From: JARRON01 sp037383845
GTDB taxonomy: Bacteria > Pseudomonadota > Gammaproteobacteria > Steroidobacterales > XN24
NCBI GenBank assembly: GCA_037383845.1
Contig: JARRON010000032.1
Coordinates: 1 to 41,589, forward strand
Reading direction: 5' to 3'
Length of the DNA: 41,589 nucleotides
Shown: in pieces, positions 1 through 8,506 of the stretch
Numbering within the stretch: position 1 is the first letter of the stretch
How the letters are laid out: every line of letters begins with the position of its first letter
Made by a program: the position numbers and the translations under genes
Notes under the pieces: model-generated
The model's database searches: none
The model's input: only the letters and a program-made list of their open reading frames with translations
Told to the model about the DNA's origin: nothing

Positions 1-1
1 G

Positions 2-685
2 GCCCTGGCCCGGGCGGCCCGCGACTCCGGGCCCGACCGCAGCGGCTGGCTGGCCGAGCTCCGGGAGCGGGACGAGGCCCGCGAAGCGGACATTGACCGG
101 CAGGCTGCCGCGTCCGGGCAGCGGGTAAACCCCCTTGCGCTTTGCCGCGCCGTGGATGCGGTGCTCCCGGATGACAGCGTTATCGTCGCCGACGGCGGCG
201 ACTTCGTCGGGACGGCGTCCTATGTTGTCCGGCCCAGAGGGCCCCTGAGGTGGCTGGATCCCGGCGCCTTCGGCACCCTGGGCGTCGGCGCCGGCTTCGC
301 ACTCGGGGCAGCCCGGGCGCGGCCGGAGGCGGAGATCTGGCTGCTGTACGGAGACGGCTCGGTGGGGTACAGCCTCATCGAGTTCGACACGTTCGTGCGC
401 CACGGCCTGGCGCCCATCGCGGTGGTTGGGAACGACGCCTGCTGGGCACAGATCGCCCGGGAACAGGTCAAGCTGCTGCACGACGACACCGGCGTTAAAC
501 TCGCCCGCACCGACTATCATCGGGCCGCGGAGGGACTCGGCGCCGCCGGCCTGGTGATACGCAGCGACGATGAGATCCGTCCTACGCTGGAGCAGGCCAG
601 GCAGCTGGCTGCCGACGGAAGGCCTGTGCTGATCAATGCCCACCTGGCGGCCAGCGACTTCCGCGAGGGCTCCCTGTCGATCTAG
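2..685 (+). CDS. ThDP-dependent 2-hydroxyacyl-CoA lyase / acetolactate synthase-like enzyme (5' partial)
   Basis: Only the C-terminal part is here; the reading frame is open to the left edge, so the gene starts outside. The visible part is the thiamine-diphosphate-binding domain. The cofactor motif begins GDGSVGYSLIEFD and ends about 27 residues later at VVGND. The stretch WLDPGAFGTLGVGAGFALGA just before it, and REQVKLL and TDYHRAA after it, resemble human ILVBL (HACL2), which cleaves 2-hydroxyacyl-CoA, more than a classical IlvB. The family is named from remembered family sequence, and the substrate is not provable here. The C-terminal DFREGSLSI also fits ILVBL. Its TAG stop lies in CTAG, shared with the convergent HIT gene. 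A GTG at 152 is an internal codon, not the real start. Confidence 0.85.
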   Translation, partial: ALARAARDSGPDRSGWLAELRERDEAREADIDRQAAASGQRVNPLALCRAVDAVLPDDSVIVADGGDFVGTASYVVRPRGPLRWLDPGAFGTLGVGAGFALGAARARPEAEIWLLYGDGSVGYSLIEFDTFVRHGLAPIAVVGNDACWAQIAREQVKLLHDDTGVKLARTDYHRAAEGLGAAGLVIRSDDEIRPTLEQARQLAADGRPVLINAHLAASDFREGSLSI

Positions 686-1137
686 GCCGGCGCGTCGCCC
701 TGCATGGCCTGGCGAAGCGCGGCCGCGTCGCTCTCCAGCGAGCTCACGCTGCGCGCCGCACCGAATCTCCCGAGCGCCCGCTGCGCCAGCCGCCACGGAA
801 TCCGGAATCGATCCCCGCGCCGCCGGGGCACGACGTGCAAGTGAAGGTGCGGGACGTGCTGGCCGGCCGCGGCACCGTCGTTCAGCAGCAGGTTGGCCCC
901 GTCCCGGGCGAAGCCTGAACGGATGGCGGCGTCCAGGACGCGGCCGGCAGCCCGGAACAACACGGCCCGCTCATCGTCCTCCAGCGCCTGCAGCCGGGCA
1001 GCATGGCGTCGGGGCACGACAAGGACGTGGCCGCGGCTGACGGGATGGATATCCATGAAGGCCAGGCACGATCCGTCAGCGTAGACGAGACTCGCCTCCC
1101 TGTGCCCCGCAGCGATGTCGCAGAAGATGCATCCCAC
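682..1137 (-). CDS. HIT family nucleotide-binding hydrolase
   Basis: A 151-residue protein of the histidine-triad superfamily, which hydrolyses or transfers nucleoside phosphoesters such as AMP-lysine or diadenosine polyphosphates. The N-terminus has the usual CIFCDI segment. The catalytic triad is HVPHLHLHVVP, near residues 93-103. HPVSRGHVLVVPRRH is the conserved strand-loop before it. The C-terminal 45 residues are Arg/Ala-rich and beyond the core fold. The start lies 11 nt after the acr3 stop, so it is probably the last gene of the ars transcript, although no arsenic role is known for HIT proteins. Its stop overlaps the convergent lyase gene in CTAG. Confidence 0.9.
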   Translation of the reverse strand: MGCIFCDIAAGHREASLVYADGSCLAFMDIHPVSRGHVLVVPRRHAARLQALEDDERAVLFRAAGRVLDAAIRSGFARDGANLLLNDGAAAGQHVPHLHLHVVPRRRGDRFRIPWRLAQRALGRFGAARSVSSLESDAAALRQAMQGDAPA

Positions 1138-1148
1138 GACCCGGCATT

Positions 1149-2246
1149 CTAGCCGGCGTAACTCGCCGGCACCTGCGCCGGGAACAGCCGCCGGCCGAGC
1201 CGGTGGGCCACGTGCACCAGGCCGATCAGCGCCGGAACCTCGATGAGCGGCCCGATCACGGTGGCGAAAGCAACGTCGGAGCCTATCCCGAAGATGGCAA
1301 TCGCCACGGCAATAGCGAGCTCGAAGTTGTTTCCGGCCGCCGTAAAGGCGAGCGTGGTGGAGCGCGTGTAGTCAGCCCCCGCCCGCCAGGCCATGAAGAA
1401 GCTGGCGAGAAACATCACCAGGAAATACACCAGCAGCGGGACGGCCACCAGGGCCACTTTCAGGGGGAACTGCAGGATGCTGTCCCCCTTCAGGCTGAAC
1501 ATGACCACGATGGTGAAAAGCAGCGCCACCAGCGTCAACGGAGAGATTCTCGGGACGAATTTTTCCTCGTACCACTCCCGGCCTTTCCACCGAACCAGCA
1601 GCAGCCGGCTCGCCACGCCGGCAGCGAACGGGATGCCCAGGTAGATGAACACGCTGGTGAAGATCTCCCCCATCGTAATATCCGCGACGGTCTTCCCGTC
1701 GGCGCCGGTCACCCCGGAGAGGTCGATCCCGAGCCAGCCCGGCATCACCGTGATGAAAAGCCAGGCGAAAAATCCGTAGGTGAGCACCTGGAAGACGCTG
1801 TTGAGCGCCACCAGTCCGGCGGCATACTCACGGTTTCCCTGCGCAAGCTCGTTCCAGACAAGGACCATGGCGATGCAGCGGGCAATGCCCACGAGGATCA
1901 GGCCGACCATGAGTTCCGGATAGTTGTGCAGGAAGACCGCGGCCAGCAGGAACATGAGGACCGGGCCCACCAGCCAGTTCTGGATCAGGGACAGTCCGAG
2001 CACCTTCCAGTCGCGAAAGACCCGCCCCATCTCCTCGTAGCGAACCCGCGCAAGGGGCGGATACATCATCAGGATCAGGCCGGCGGCGATCGGCAGGCTG
2101 GTGGTGCCCACGCTGAACCGGTCGAGAAAGTCCTGGACCCCGGGCCACAGGGCGCCGATGGCCACTCCCGCCGCCATGGCCGCAAAGATCCAGACGGTGA
2201 GGTAGCGGTCCAGCGTGGACATGCGCCTGGCGACGACGTGGGTCAT
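1149..2246 (-). CDS. acr3: ACR3-family arsenite efflux permease
   Basis: An inner-membrane arsenite carrier of about 365 residues with about ten hydrophobic segments. Two ACR3 hallmarks are visible: the conserved Cys in RCIAMVLVWN and the Glu-containing segment AAGNNFELAIAVAIAIFG, both in membrane helices and both needed for transport in characterised members. I chose the ATG at 2246, 7 nt after the arsC stop. An ATG at 2222 (MSTLDRYL) is equally plausible because neither has a strong Shine-Dalgarno sequence. A start at 2336 would run about 80 nt into arsC and is unlikely. With ArsC it completes detoxification: arsenate is reduced to arsenite and then exported. Confidence 0.93.
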   Translation of the reverse strand: MTHVVARRMSTLDRYLTVWIFAAMAAGVAIGALWPGVQDFLDRFSVGTTSLPIAAGLILMMYPPLARVRYEEMGRVFRDWKVLGLSLIQNWLVGPVLMFLLAAVFLHNYPELMVGLILVGIARCIAMVLVWNELAQGNREYAAGLVALNSVFQVLTYGFFAWLFITVMPGWLGIDLSGVTGADGKTVADITMGEIFTSVFIYLGIPFAAGVASRLLLVRWKGREWYEEKFVPRISPLTLVALLFTIVVMFSLKGDSILQFPLKVALVAVPLLVYFLVMFLASFFMAWRAGADYTRSTTLAFTAAGNNFELAIAVAIAIFGIGSDVAFATVIGPLIEVPALIGLVHVAHRLGRRLFPAQVPASYAG

Positions 2247-2253
2247 GGCGCGG

Positions 2254-2775
2254 TCAGCCGGACGCCGGGACGGGCGCGTCTCCAGTGCCGATCCGGTCCA
2301 GCCTTTTCTGCAGAGAAAGCCTGTCCAGCGACGCAAGTGGCAGATTGACGAAGATGCCGATGCGGTTGTTGAGCATGCGCATGGTGTCGGCGAAGGCCGC
2401 GTGCTTCTCGGCCTCGCTGCCCTCTGCGGCAGCCGGGTCCGGCAGAGGCCAGTGGGCGGTCATCGGCTGCCCCGGCCAGACCGGGCAGGCCTCATTGGCC
2501 GCGCTGTCGCAAAGGGTGATAACGAAGTCCAGTTCCGGTGCCCCTGCGCCCGCGAATTCCTCCCAGTTCTTGGATCGGAACCGGGAGAGGTCGTAATTCT
2601 CGACGCGCAGCCGGTTCAGCGCGTAGGGGTTGACCTCCCCCTTCGGCTGACTGCCCGCGCTGAAGGCGCGGAAACGACCGCGCCCGACCCGGTTCAGGAT
2701 CGCCTCGGCGAGGATGCTCCGGGCGGAGTTGCCCGTACAGAGGAAAAGCACGTTGTAGACACGATCGTCTGCCAT
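2254..2775 (-). CDS. arsC: Arsenate reductase, low-molecular-weight phosphatase type
   Basis: A 173-residue cytosolic enzyme that reduces As(V) to As(III). The phosphatase-loop motif CTGNSAR starts at Cys13. Two further cysteines sit at 89 and 97 (LCDSAANEACPVWPG), the relay pair that forms the disulfide later reduced by thioredoxin or glutathione/glutaredoxin. HWPLPDP carries the general-acid Asp near residue 113. The spacing between the relay cysteines is eight residues, against seven in the staphylococcal plasmid enzyme. It lies 5 nt downstream of arsR and 7 nt upstream of acr3, in one operon. The last 15 residues are not conserved in the family. Confidence 0.93.
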   Translation of the reverse strand: MADDRVYNVLFLCTGNSARSILAEAILNRVGRGRFRAFSAGSQPKGEVNPYALNRLRVENYDLSRFRSKNWEEFAGAGAPELDFVITLCDSAANEACPVWPGQPMTAHWPLPDPAAAEGSEAEKHAAFADTMRMLNNRIGIFVNLPLASLDRLSLQKRLDRIGTGDAPVPASG

Positions 2776-2780
2776 GGGTC

Positions 2781-3143
2781 TCAGCCTCTACCTGTTGCTT
2801 GACGGCTTTCCCCCGCCGTAGATCCGCAGCCGGGCCGGATGTCGGGGCAAAGCTCCGGGCGGCCCTGGCAGCAGTCCGCCGTCAGGAACTCGAGCAGCCC
2901 CCGGACCGAGTCGTTGCGAACGCTGTAGAAGACGTTTCGCCCCCGCCGGTCCGCCGACACCAGGCCGGCGTTCTCGAGGTGGGACAGATGGAAAGACAGG
3001 CTCGACGCAGGCAGGTCAAGCGCCTGGCTGACAGCGCCGGCGGCGAGTCCCCCGGGTCCGGCTCGTACCATCAGCCGGAACGCCGCCAGCCGGTGCTCAT
3101 GGGCCAGCGCGGACAGCTGCCGGCTGATTTCTTTGATTTCCAT
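2781..3143 (-). CDS. arsR: ArsR/SmtB-family arsenic-responsive repressor
   Basis: A 120-residue winged-helix repressor and the first gene of the arsR-arsC-acr3 operon. The recognition helix is in LPASSLSFHLSHLENAGLV, followed by the wing VSADRRGRNVFYSV. The classical ELCVCDLC metal site of plasmid ArsR is missing. Cysteines at 91, 92 and 99 (CC-x6-C) near the C-terminus resemble the three-Cys site of Acidithiobacillus ferrooxidans ArsR, so As(III) probably binds there. A longer reading frame continues upstream, but this ATG opens the conserved domain and directly abuts a palindrome and promoter-like boxes. Two more cysteines lie in the extreme C-terminus. Confidence 0.9.
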   Translation of the reverse strand: MEIKEISRQLSALAHEHRLAAFRLMVRAGPGGLAAGAVSQALDLPASSLSFHLSHLENAGLVSADRRGRNVFYSVRNDSVRGLLEFLTADCCQGRPELCPDIRPGCGSTAGESRQATGRG

Positions 3144-3178
3144 TATTCCAGAATAGTCGAACCTTATGTGCCGGGCAA
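3144..3178 (-). promoter_or_regulatory. Candidate ars promoter with overlapping ArsR operator
   Basis: Read on the minus strand, TTGCCC and TATTCT are separated by 17 nt, each matching four of six bases of the sigma-70 boxes. The perfect inverted repeat TATTC-TG-GAATA (3144-3155) overlaps the -10 box and abuts the arsR ATG. ArsR bound there would occlude RNA polymerase. If the boxes are right, transcription starts at or within a few bases of the ATG, giving a leaderless or nearly leaderless mRNA. Confidence 0.5.
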
Positions 3179-3217
3179 TGGCGACCGGGTTGGCGTGACG
3201 CGCACCACACCCGCCGG

Positions 3218-4510
3218 TCAGTCCAGGAGTACCGCTCTCAGCTCCGCCGGATCCGGGCGGACGTCGGTCCAGCGACGAGGCTTCGCGAGCAGCTCCGCCA
3301 GGGCCGGCGGCGGCGGGACGGCGTGGCCCACCAGGGGCTCCACCACGTCTTCGAACTTGGCCGGGTGCGCCGTGGCGACGAGGATCCAGGGCCGGTCCCG
3401 CATCCGAGGCGGGAGACTCTCCCAGGCCTTCACGGCCGTGGCCGTATGGGGGCACCAGACCTGGCCGTACCGGGCAGGCCCCTGGCGTATCGCCTCCCGG
3501 ATGCCCTCGTCGTCCACGGCAATCGCTTCCGCCTCCCGTCTCGCCCGCGCTTCGCCGCCGGTGAGAAACAGCAGCCTCTCCATGTTGCTCGGGTTGCCCA
3601 CGTCCATGGCGGTCGCCAGGGTCTGCCGCGTGGTCCGCGGGTGCCAGGCCTCGCCGGCGAAAAACCGGGCCACGGCATCGTTGGCATTGGTGGCCAGCAC
3701 CACGGGGCCGACGGGCAGGCCGCAGCGCCGGGCCCAGATGCAGGCCAGGCCGTTGCCCAGGTTGCCGGTGGGGATGACGAATCCCGGCTCGATGCCAGTC
3801 GCCCGGCGGGCCGCCAGGGCGGCCATGGCGTAGTACGACATCTGGGGAAGCAGCCGGCCGATGCTGATGCTGTTGGCGGACGTCAGGCCGGCGGCTTTCC
3901 GCAGGCCGGCGTCAGCGAACGCCGCCTTGACCATCCGCTGGCAATCGTCGAAATCGCCCTCCACTCGCAGGGTCGTGACGTTGCCTCCCCAGGCGGTGAG
4001 CTGGGCCTCCTGCCGGGGTGAGACGCGGCCGGCGGGATAGAGCAGAACCACCCGGAACCCCGGGCGCCCGTGGAATGCCGCCGCCACCGCCCCGCCGGTA
4101 TCGCCGGAGGTCGCCACCAGAACGGTCCGGGGACGCTCCCCTTCGCCGGCGAGACGGGCCAGGCTCGACGCCAGGAACCTGGCGCCCACGTCCTTGAACG
4201 CCGCCGTCGGACCGTGGAAAAGCTCCAGCACGCGGAGGTCTTCCGCCAGGTCCACCAGCGGAACAGGAAAGTCCAGGGCCTCGTCGCAGATCTCGGCCAG
4301 GCCGGTGGAAAGCACCGGATCCCCCTCGACGAAAGGCGCAAGCAGCACCCGGGCCGCGGCGGGAAGCCCGACACCGTGGGGAAATTCTCCCTCGTCCACC
4401 AGCGGAATTTGCTCAGGGTGGTAGAGACCGCCATCCGGCGCCAGCCCCGAGAGCATCGCCGGCCCGGCGGTTACCGGGGGCGCGTCCCCGCGGGTACTGA
4501 TGTAACGCAT
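3218..4510 (-). CDS. thrC: Threonine synthase
   Basis: A PLP enzyme of 430 residues that converts O-phosphohomoserine to threonine, the last step of the pathway. The N-terminus MRYISTRGDAPPVTAG is typical. The PLP-lysine lies in FHGPTAAFKDVGARFLAS, and the phosphate-cup segment ATSGDTGGAVAAAF follows. TSANSISIGRLLPQMSYY and IPTGNLGNGLA are further family signatures. Its ATG shares one base with the thrA stop (TGATG), so the two genes are translationally coupled. No homoserine kinase gene lies between or beside them in recognisable form, so thrB must be elsewhere or replaced. Confidence 0.95.
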   Translation of the reverse strand: MRYISTRGDAPPVTAGPAMLSGLAPDGGLYHPEQIPLVDEGEFPHGVGLPAAARVLLAPFVEGDPVLSTGLAEICDEALDFPVPLVDLAEDLRVLELFHGPTAAFKDVGARFLASSLARLAGEGERPRTVLVATSGDTGGAVAAAFHGRPGFRVVLLYPAGRVSPRQEAQLTAWGGNVTTLRVEGDFDDCQRMVKAAFADAGLRKAAGLTSANSISIGRLLPQMSYYAMAALAARRATGIEPGFVIPTGNLGNGLACIWARRCGLPVGPVVLATNANDAVARFFAGEAWHPRTTRQTLATAMDVGNPSNMERLLFLTGGEARARREAEAIAVDDEGIREAIRQGPARYGQVWCPHTATAVKAWESLPPRMRDRPWILVATAHPAKFEDVVEPLVGHAVPPPPALAELLAKPRRWTDVRPDPAELRAVLLD

Positions 4511-6972
4511 CAGATGTCGGCGCCCAGGTACGCCGCCAGTCGCAGCAGGTCGGAGAACACGCCGGCCGCGGTCACCGCCGGCCCCGCTCCGGGGCCCTGG
4601 ACTACAAGGGGATTGTCGCTGTAGCGACGGGTAACGAAGCGGACCACGTTGTCCGTCAGGCGCGCGTGGGCGAAGGGATGATCGCCCGGCAAAGACACCA
4701 GCCCGACCGAGGCGCGGCCACTGTGACCGTCCAGCCGGGCCACGTAACGCAGCACCTCGCCGTGATCCCGCGCCGTCTCGAGCCGCCCGGCCATGGTCCC
4801 GTCGTAATCGGAAAGCCCGTCCAGGAAATCCTCGATGCTTCCGGCGGCCAGGGTCTCCGGGACTAGGCTTTCCACCTCCACGTCTTCCAGCTCTATCTCA
4901 AGCCCCATCTCCCGGGCGAGGATCACCAGCTTCCTGGCCACGTCCAGGCCGGACAGGTCGTCCCTGGGATCCGGTTCCGTATAGCCCAGTTCCCGGGCCT
5001 CGCGGACAATCTCGGAGAAGGACCGGCTGCCGTCGTAGCCGTTGAACAGGAACGCCAGCGTGCCGGACAGCACGCCCTCGATCGCCTCGATCTCGTCGCC
5101 GGTATGGCGGAGATCGCGGAGGGTCTGCAGGATTGGCAAACCGGCGCCCACGGTGGTCTCGTTGAGGTAACGCACGCCCCCCGCCTGGCGGGCTTCCCGC
5201 ATGCGCCGCCATTCGTCCAGGGGCGCGGTGCTGGCGCGCTTGCTGGGCGTAACCACGTGGATCCCGCGGGCCAGCCAGTCGGCATACCGGGCGGCCACGT
5301 CGCCGCTGGCCGTGCAGTCGATGATCACCGCGTGAGGCAGGTGGTCGGCCGCGACGTGGTCGGTAAAGCGGTCCAGGTCGGTGGGCTCTCCCGCGGCCAG
5401 GGCCTCGCGCCAGCTTTCCAGGTCCACGTGCCGGCCCGCCAGCACCATGCGCGAGGTGCCGGCGATGGCGCGCACCCTCAGTTCCAGCCGGGACTCGGAG
5501 GCAAAACGCCTCACCTCGCCGGCCATCTGGTCCAGGAGCGTGCCGCCGACGTGACCGGGCCCCAGCACGCCGATGGAAAGGGTTTCCGGGGAGAGGTAGA
5601 AGGCCGAGTGCACGGCCTTCAGGGCCCGGTCCGCGTCGGGGCTGTCGATGACGGCAGAGATGTTGCGCTCCGAGGCGCCCTGGGCGATGGCCCGGACGTT
5701 CACGCCCGCCCTGCCGAGGGACCCGAACATCTTGGCCGCCACGCCGGGCATACCCCGCATGCCGTCGCCGACGACAGCGAGGATGCTGCAGCCGTTCACC
5801 ACGCCCACGCCCTCCACCTGGCCCTGGGCGATTTCCGACGCGAAGGCCTGCTCCGCGGCGTGACGGGCGCGCCTGACGTCTCCTTCGGGGATGGCACAGC
5901 AGATGGAATGCTCGGAGCTGCCCTGGGAGATGAGCACCACCGAGATTCCCGCCTCCTTGAATGCGGCGAACAGACGGCTGGCGGTGCCGGGCACGCCGAT
6001 GAGGCCCGCCCCCTCCAGGTTCACCAGGGCCATGCCGGCGATGGTGGTGATGCCTTTCACCCCGCCGTCTGCAGCGTCGATGCCGATCCGCGTCCCCGGC
6101 AGCTCCGGGCGCCGTGCATTGCGGATCCAGACCGGTATGCCCCGGGCCACCACCGGCGCCATGGTCCGCGGGTGAAGGACCCGTGCCCCGAAGTAAGCGA
6201 GTTCCATGGCCTCGTGGTAGGACAGCTCGGCGATGACGGAGACATCGGGAATCCGTCGGGGATCGCCACTCATGACGCCGTCCACGTCGGTCCAGATGAC
6301 GAGCTTTTCTGTGTCCAGGAGAGCAGCGAAAATCGACGCCGTGAAGTCGCTTCCGTTGCGCCCCAGGGTCGTGGGTCCGCCCTGTGGGTCCCGGGCGATA
6401 TAGCCGGTGATGACCCGGACCCGGGGCGGCTCCGTCCAGTGTTCGCTCATCCGCTGACGGGTTTCGTCCCATTCCACGGCAGGACCAAGCTCGCTGGCGG
6501 TGATGGTGAGCACGTCCCGGGCGTTGAACCAGTCCGCATCCACGCCGGCCTGCCGGAGACATGCTGCCAGCAGGCGAGCGGACCATATCTCGCCGTACCC
6601 GGCCACGAGGCCGTAGGTTTCCGGCGAAGCCCTGCCCAGCAGGTACACCGCCCGGAGGATGTCCGCGATATCGCGGCAGTCCGCTTCCAGCGCCTCGACA
6701 TGGCTCGCCAGTCCGTCGATGTCCAGGAGCGCACCGGCCAGCGCCGCCCGTCCCTGTTTCACCTGGTCCAGAGGGATGTCCCAGGCACGGCGGGCCTGCG
6801 CCGTGTCCACCAGGGCGTGGAGTGCATCGGTCACCCCGGCCGACGCCGAGACCACCGCCGCTACGGGCGACGGGCCCGCACCGCGCAGGATTTCGACCAC
6901 CTGCCGGAACTCGGCCTCCCCTGCGAGGCTGGTGCCGCCGAACTTGTGAACGCTGCTTGCGCTGGCTTTCAT
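4510..6972 (-). CDS. thrA: Bifunctional aspartokinase / homoserine dehydrogenase I
   Basis: 820 residues, the usual ThrA length. The order is aspartokinase (VHKFGGTS at residue 8; GRNGSDFTASI for the aspartate/ATP site), two ACT regulatory domains in the middle, then homoserine dehydrogenase. The NAD(P) loop is GVLGPGHVGG, and the catalytic region includes GVLSGTLAFLFNG and GYTEPDPRDDLSGLDVARKL. It catalyses the first and third steps from aspartate to homoserine and is normally inhibited by threonine. The frame runs 49 codons further upstream, but this ATG starts the conserved N-terminus and has a GGGAATCGGG sequence before it. I see no threonine leader peptide upstream. It is an operon with thrC. 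Confidence 0.95.
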   Translation of the reverse strand: MKASASSVHKFGGTSLAGEAEFRQVVEILRGAGPSPVAAVVSASAGVTDALHALVDTAQARRAWDIPLDQVKQGRAALAGALLDIDGLASHVEALEADCRDIADILRAVYLLGRASPETYGLVAGYGEIWSARLLAACLRQAGVDADWFNARDVLTITASELGPAVEWDETRQRMSEHWTEPPRVRVITGYIARDPQGGPTTLGRNGSDFTASIFAALLDTEKLVIWTDVDGVMSGDPRRIPDVSVIAELSYHEAMELAYFGARVLHPRTMAPVVARGIPVWIRNARRPELPGTRIGIDAADGGVKGITTIAGMALVNLEGAGLIGVPGTASRLFAAFKEAGISVVLISQGSSEHSICCAIPEGDVRRARHAAEQAFASEIAQGQVEGVGVVNGCSILAVVGDGMRGMPGVAAKMFGSLGRAGVNVRAIAQGASERNISAVIDSPDADRALKAVHSAFYLSPETLSIGVLGPGHVGGTLLDQMAGEVRRFASESRLELRVRAIAGTSRMVLAGRHVDLESWREALAAGEPTDLDRFTDHVAADHLPHAVIIDCTASGDVAARYADWLARGIHVVTPSKRASTAPLDEWRRMREARQAGGVRYLNETTVGAGLPILQTLRDLRHTGDEIEAIEGVLSGTLAFLFNGYDGSRSFSEIVREARELGYTEPDPRDDLSGLDVARKLVILAREMGLEIELEDVEVESLVPETLAAGSIEDFLDGLSDYDGTMAGRLETARDHGEVLRYVARLDGHSGRASVGLVSLPGDHPFAHARLTDNVVRFVTRRYSDNPLVVQGPGAGPAVTAAGVFSDLLRLAAYLGADI

Positions 6973-7173
6973 GGACCCGATTCCCACGGAACGCTCCGAG
7001 CCTACGACAGGGGGTGCTGCGCCGCAACGCAGAGAGACTTGCGGCCGGTGGCCAGCGCCGACACCATGCCGGGCAGGATCACCCGGCGCCAGCGCCACAG
7101 GCCCCGACGATGAAAACACAACGATGCACTCATGCGCCGGCGGCCTCCGGCGACCGGACCCGGCCTGCCGATC

Positions 7174-8223
7174 ATGTCCCCCGGGTCACTGCCTGAACCC
7201 GTCCTGGCGGGGTGGGAGCTTGATGCCGGGCAGGTCAGGCCGCTTGGCGCAGGACTCATCAACCAGACGTGGATTGCCGCCCGCCAGGGGGGCGGCCAGG
7301 TCGTCGTCCAGCGGGTCAACCCTGTCTTTACCCCCGCCGTCAACGAGGACATCGACGCCGTCACGGCCCACCTGGAGCAACGTGGCCTCGTGACGCCGCG
7401 AATCGTGCCGGCCAGGGACGGACGACTGTGGCTGCCGGCTGAAGCCGGTGCCAGCTGGCGAGCACTGACCTACGTGGCCGGACGGTCGCTGGATTCCCTG
7501 GCCCGCCCGGAACAGGCGGAGCAGGCCGCGCTCCTTCTCGGTCGCTTCCACCGGGCGCTGGACGACCTGGAGCACCCTTTCTCGGGCTCCCGGCGTCCGA
7601 TCCACGAACTCTCCCGTCACCTGCGGGCGCTGCAATCAGCGCTTGCGGACCGTCGTGACCATCCCGACTACGGGTCCGTGGCGCGGGTGGCGGAAGCCAT
7701 CCTGGGAGCGGCCGACCGGCTGCCTGCCCTTCCCGTGACGCCGCCGCGGATCGTGCACGGCGATCCAAAGATCAACAACGTGCTGTTCGAGCCTCAGGCC
7801 GATCGCGCCGTGTGCCTCGTCGACCTGGACACCGTCGGTCCAATGGCGCTGCCCCTGGAACTCGGTGACGCCATGCGTTCCTGGTGTGCCCCGGGCGGGG
7901 AAGACCGGCGCGAGGGCGAGTTTTCCGACCAGCTGTTCGCCGCGGCTGTTGCCGGATATGCCCGGTCTGTCCGGGGCTGGATCCGGCGCGAGGAAGTCGA
8001 TGCCATCGTCCCGGCCACGGCGAACATACAGGTGGAACTGGCGGCCCGCTTCTGCGCGGATGCGTTGAACGAGTCTTATTTTTCCTGGGATCCGGAACGC
8101 TTCCCGAGTGCCAGCGCGCACAATCTCACCCGGGCAGCTGGACAGCTCGCGCTGCACCGGTCCCTGCGATCGAAGCAGGCCCGGCTGGAGGATTTCGTCG
8201 ACATCAGCTTCGCCGCTGCCTGA
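7174..8223 (+). CDS. APH-fold small-molecule kinase, NahK-like
   Basis: About 349 residues with the aminoglycoside-phosphotransferase fold. GAGLINQTWIA and VVVQRVN form the nucleotide-binding lobe. The catalytic loop is HGDPKINNVLF and the metal-binding segment is CLVDLDTVGP followed by LELGDAMR. This set matches the N-acetylhexosamine 1-kinase (NahK) branch rather than the homoserine-kinase branch, where the loop is usually of HADLFPDN type. The substrate is probably a sugar or amino sugar, but this is inference. Two starts are possible, 7132 and 7174. I took 7174 because the conserved part begins soon after it; neither has a clear ribosome site. It is divergent from thrA. Confidence 0.75.
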   Translation: MSPGSLPEPVLAGWELDAGQVRPLGAGLINQTWIAARQGGGQVVVQRVNPVFTPAVNEDIDAVTAHLEQRGLVTPRIVPARDGRLWLPAEAGASWRALTYVAGRSLDSLARPEQAEQAALLLGRFHRALDDLEHPFSGSRRPIHELSRHLRALQSALADRRDHPDYGSVARVAEAILGAADRLPALPVTPPRIVHGDPKINNVLFEPQADRAVCLVDLDTVGPMALPLELGDAMRSWCAPGGEDRREGEFSDQLFAAAVAGYARSVRGWIRREEVDAIVPATANIQVELAARFCADALNESYFSWDPERFPSASAHNLTRAAGQLALHRSLRSKQARLEDFVDISFAAA

Positions 8224-8320
8224 GCGCTGGCGGACCCGCTACGGGTTTCTGCGGATTGCCGCTCAAATGCGAATGGTTCACGGTCACTTACTCCTGAAGA
8301 CGCCGGGAGTGGGGCCGGTG

Positions 8321-8506
8321 ATGACCGAAAAAAAGAAGAGCTCGCCCCCGGCGCAGAGCGACGTCGTGAGACGGCTTGCGTCCCGGCCGGTCAAGATTCC
8401 CAGCCGTGTCCTGCTTGGCGGACAGCGGGAGGTGGTGATCACTCACGGCAAACAGGAGTACCACCTTAAGCTCACCGAAGAGGACGAGCTGGTCCTGACC
8501 CGCTAG
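8321..8506 (+). CDS. hemP: Hemin uptake protein HemP
   Basis: A 61-residue protein. The C-terminal half, with RVLLGGQREVVITHG and YHLKLTEEDELVLTR, is the HemP family signature. HemP proteins accompany haem-uptake receptor genes and in some bacteria help activate them; here no TonB receptor or haem transporter is next door. The frame runs upstream to 8108, but the ATG at 8321 is preceded by GGGAGTGGGG and gives the family length. The N-terminus is Lys/Ser-rich. Its TAG stop is inside the CTAG shared with the convergent methyltransferase gene. Confidence 0.85.
   Translation: MTEKKKSSPPAQSDVVRRLASRPVKIPSRVLLGGQREVVITHGKQEYHLKLTEEDELVLTR

Noticed and set aside
5104..7113. A 669-codon open frame on the plus strand opposite thrA.
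   Set aside because: It is antisense to a clear ThrA, has no domain signature, and long antisense frames are normal at this GC content.
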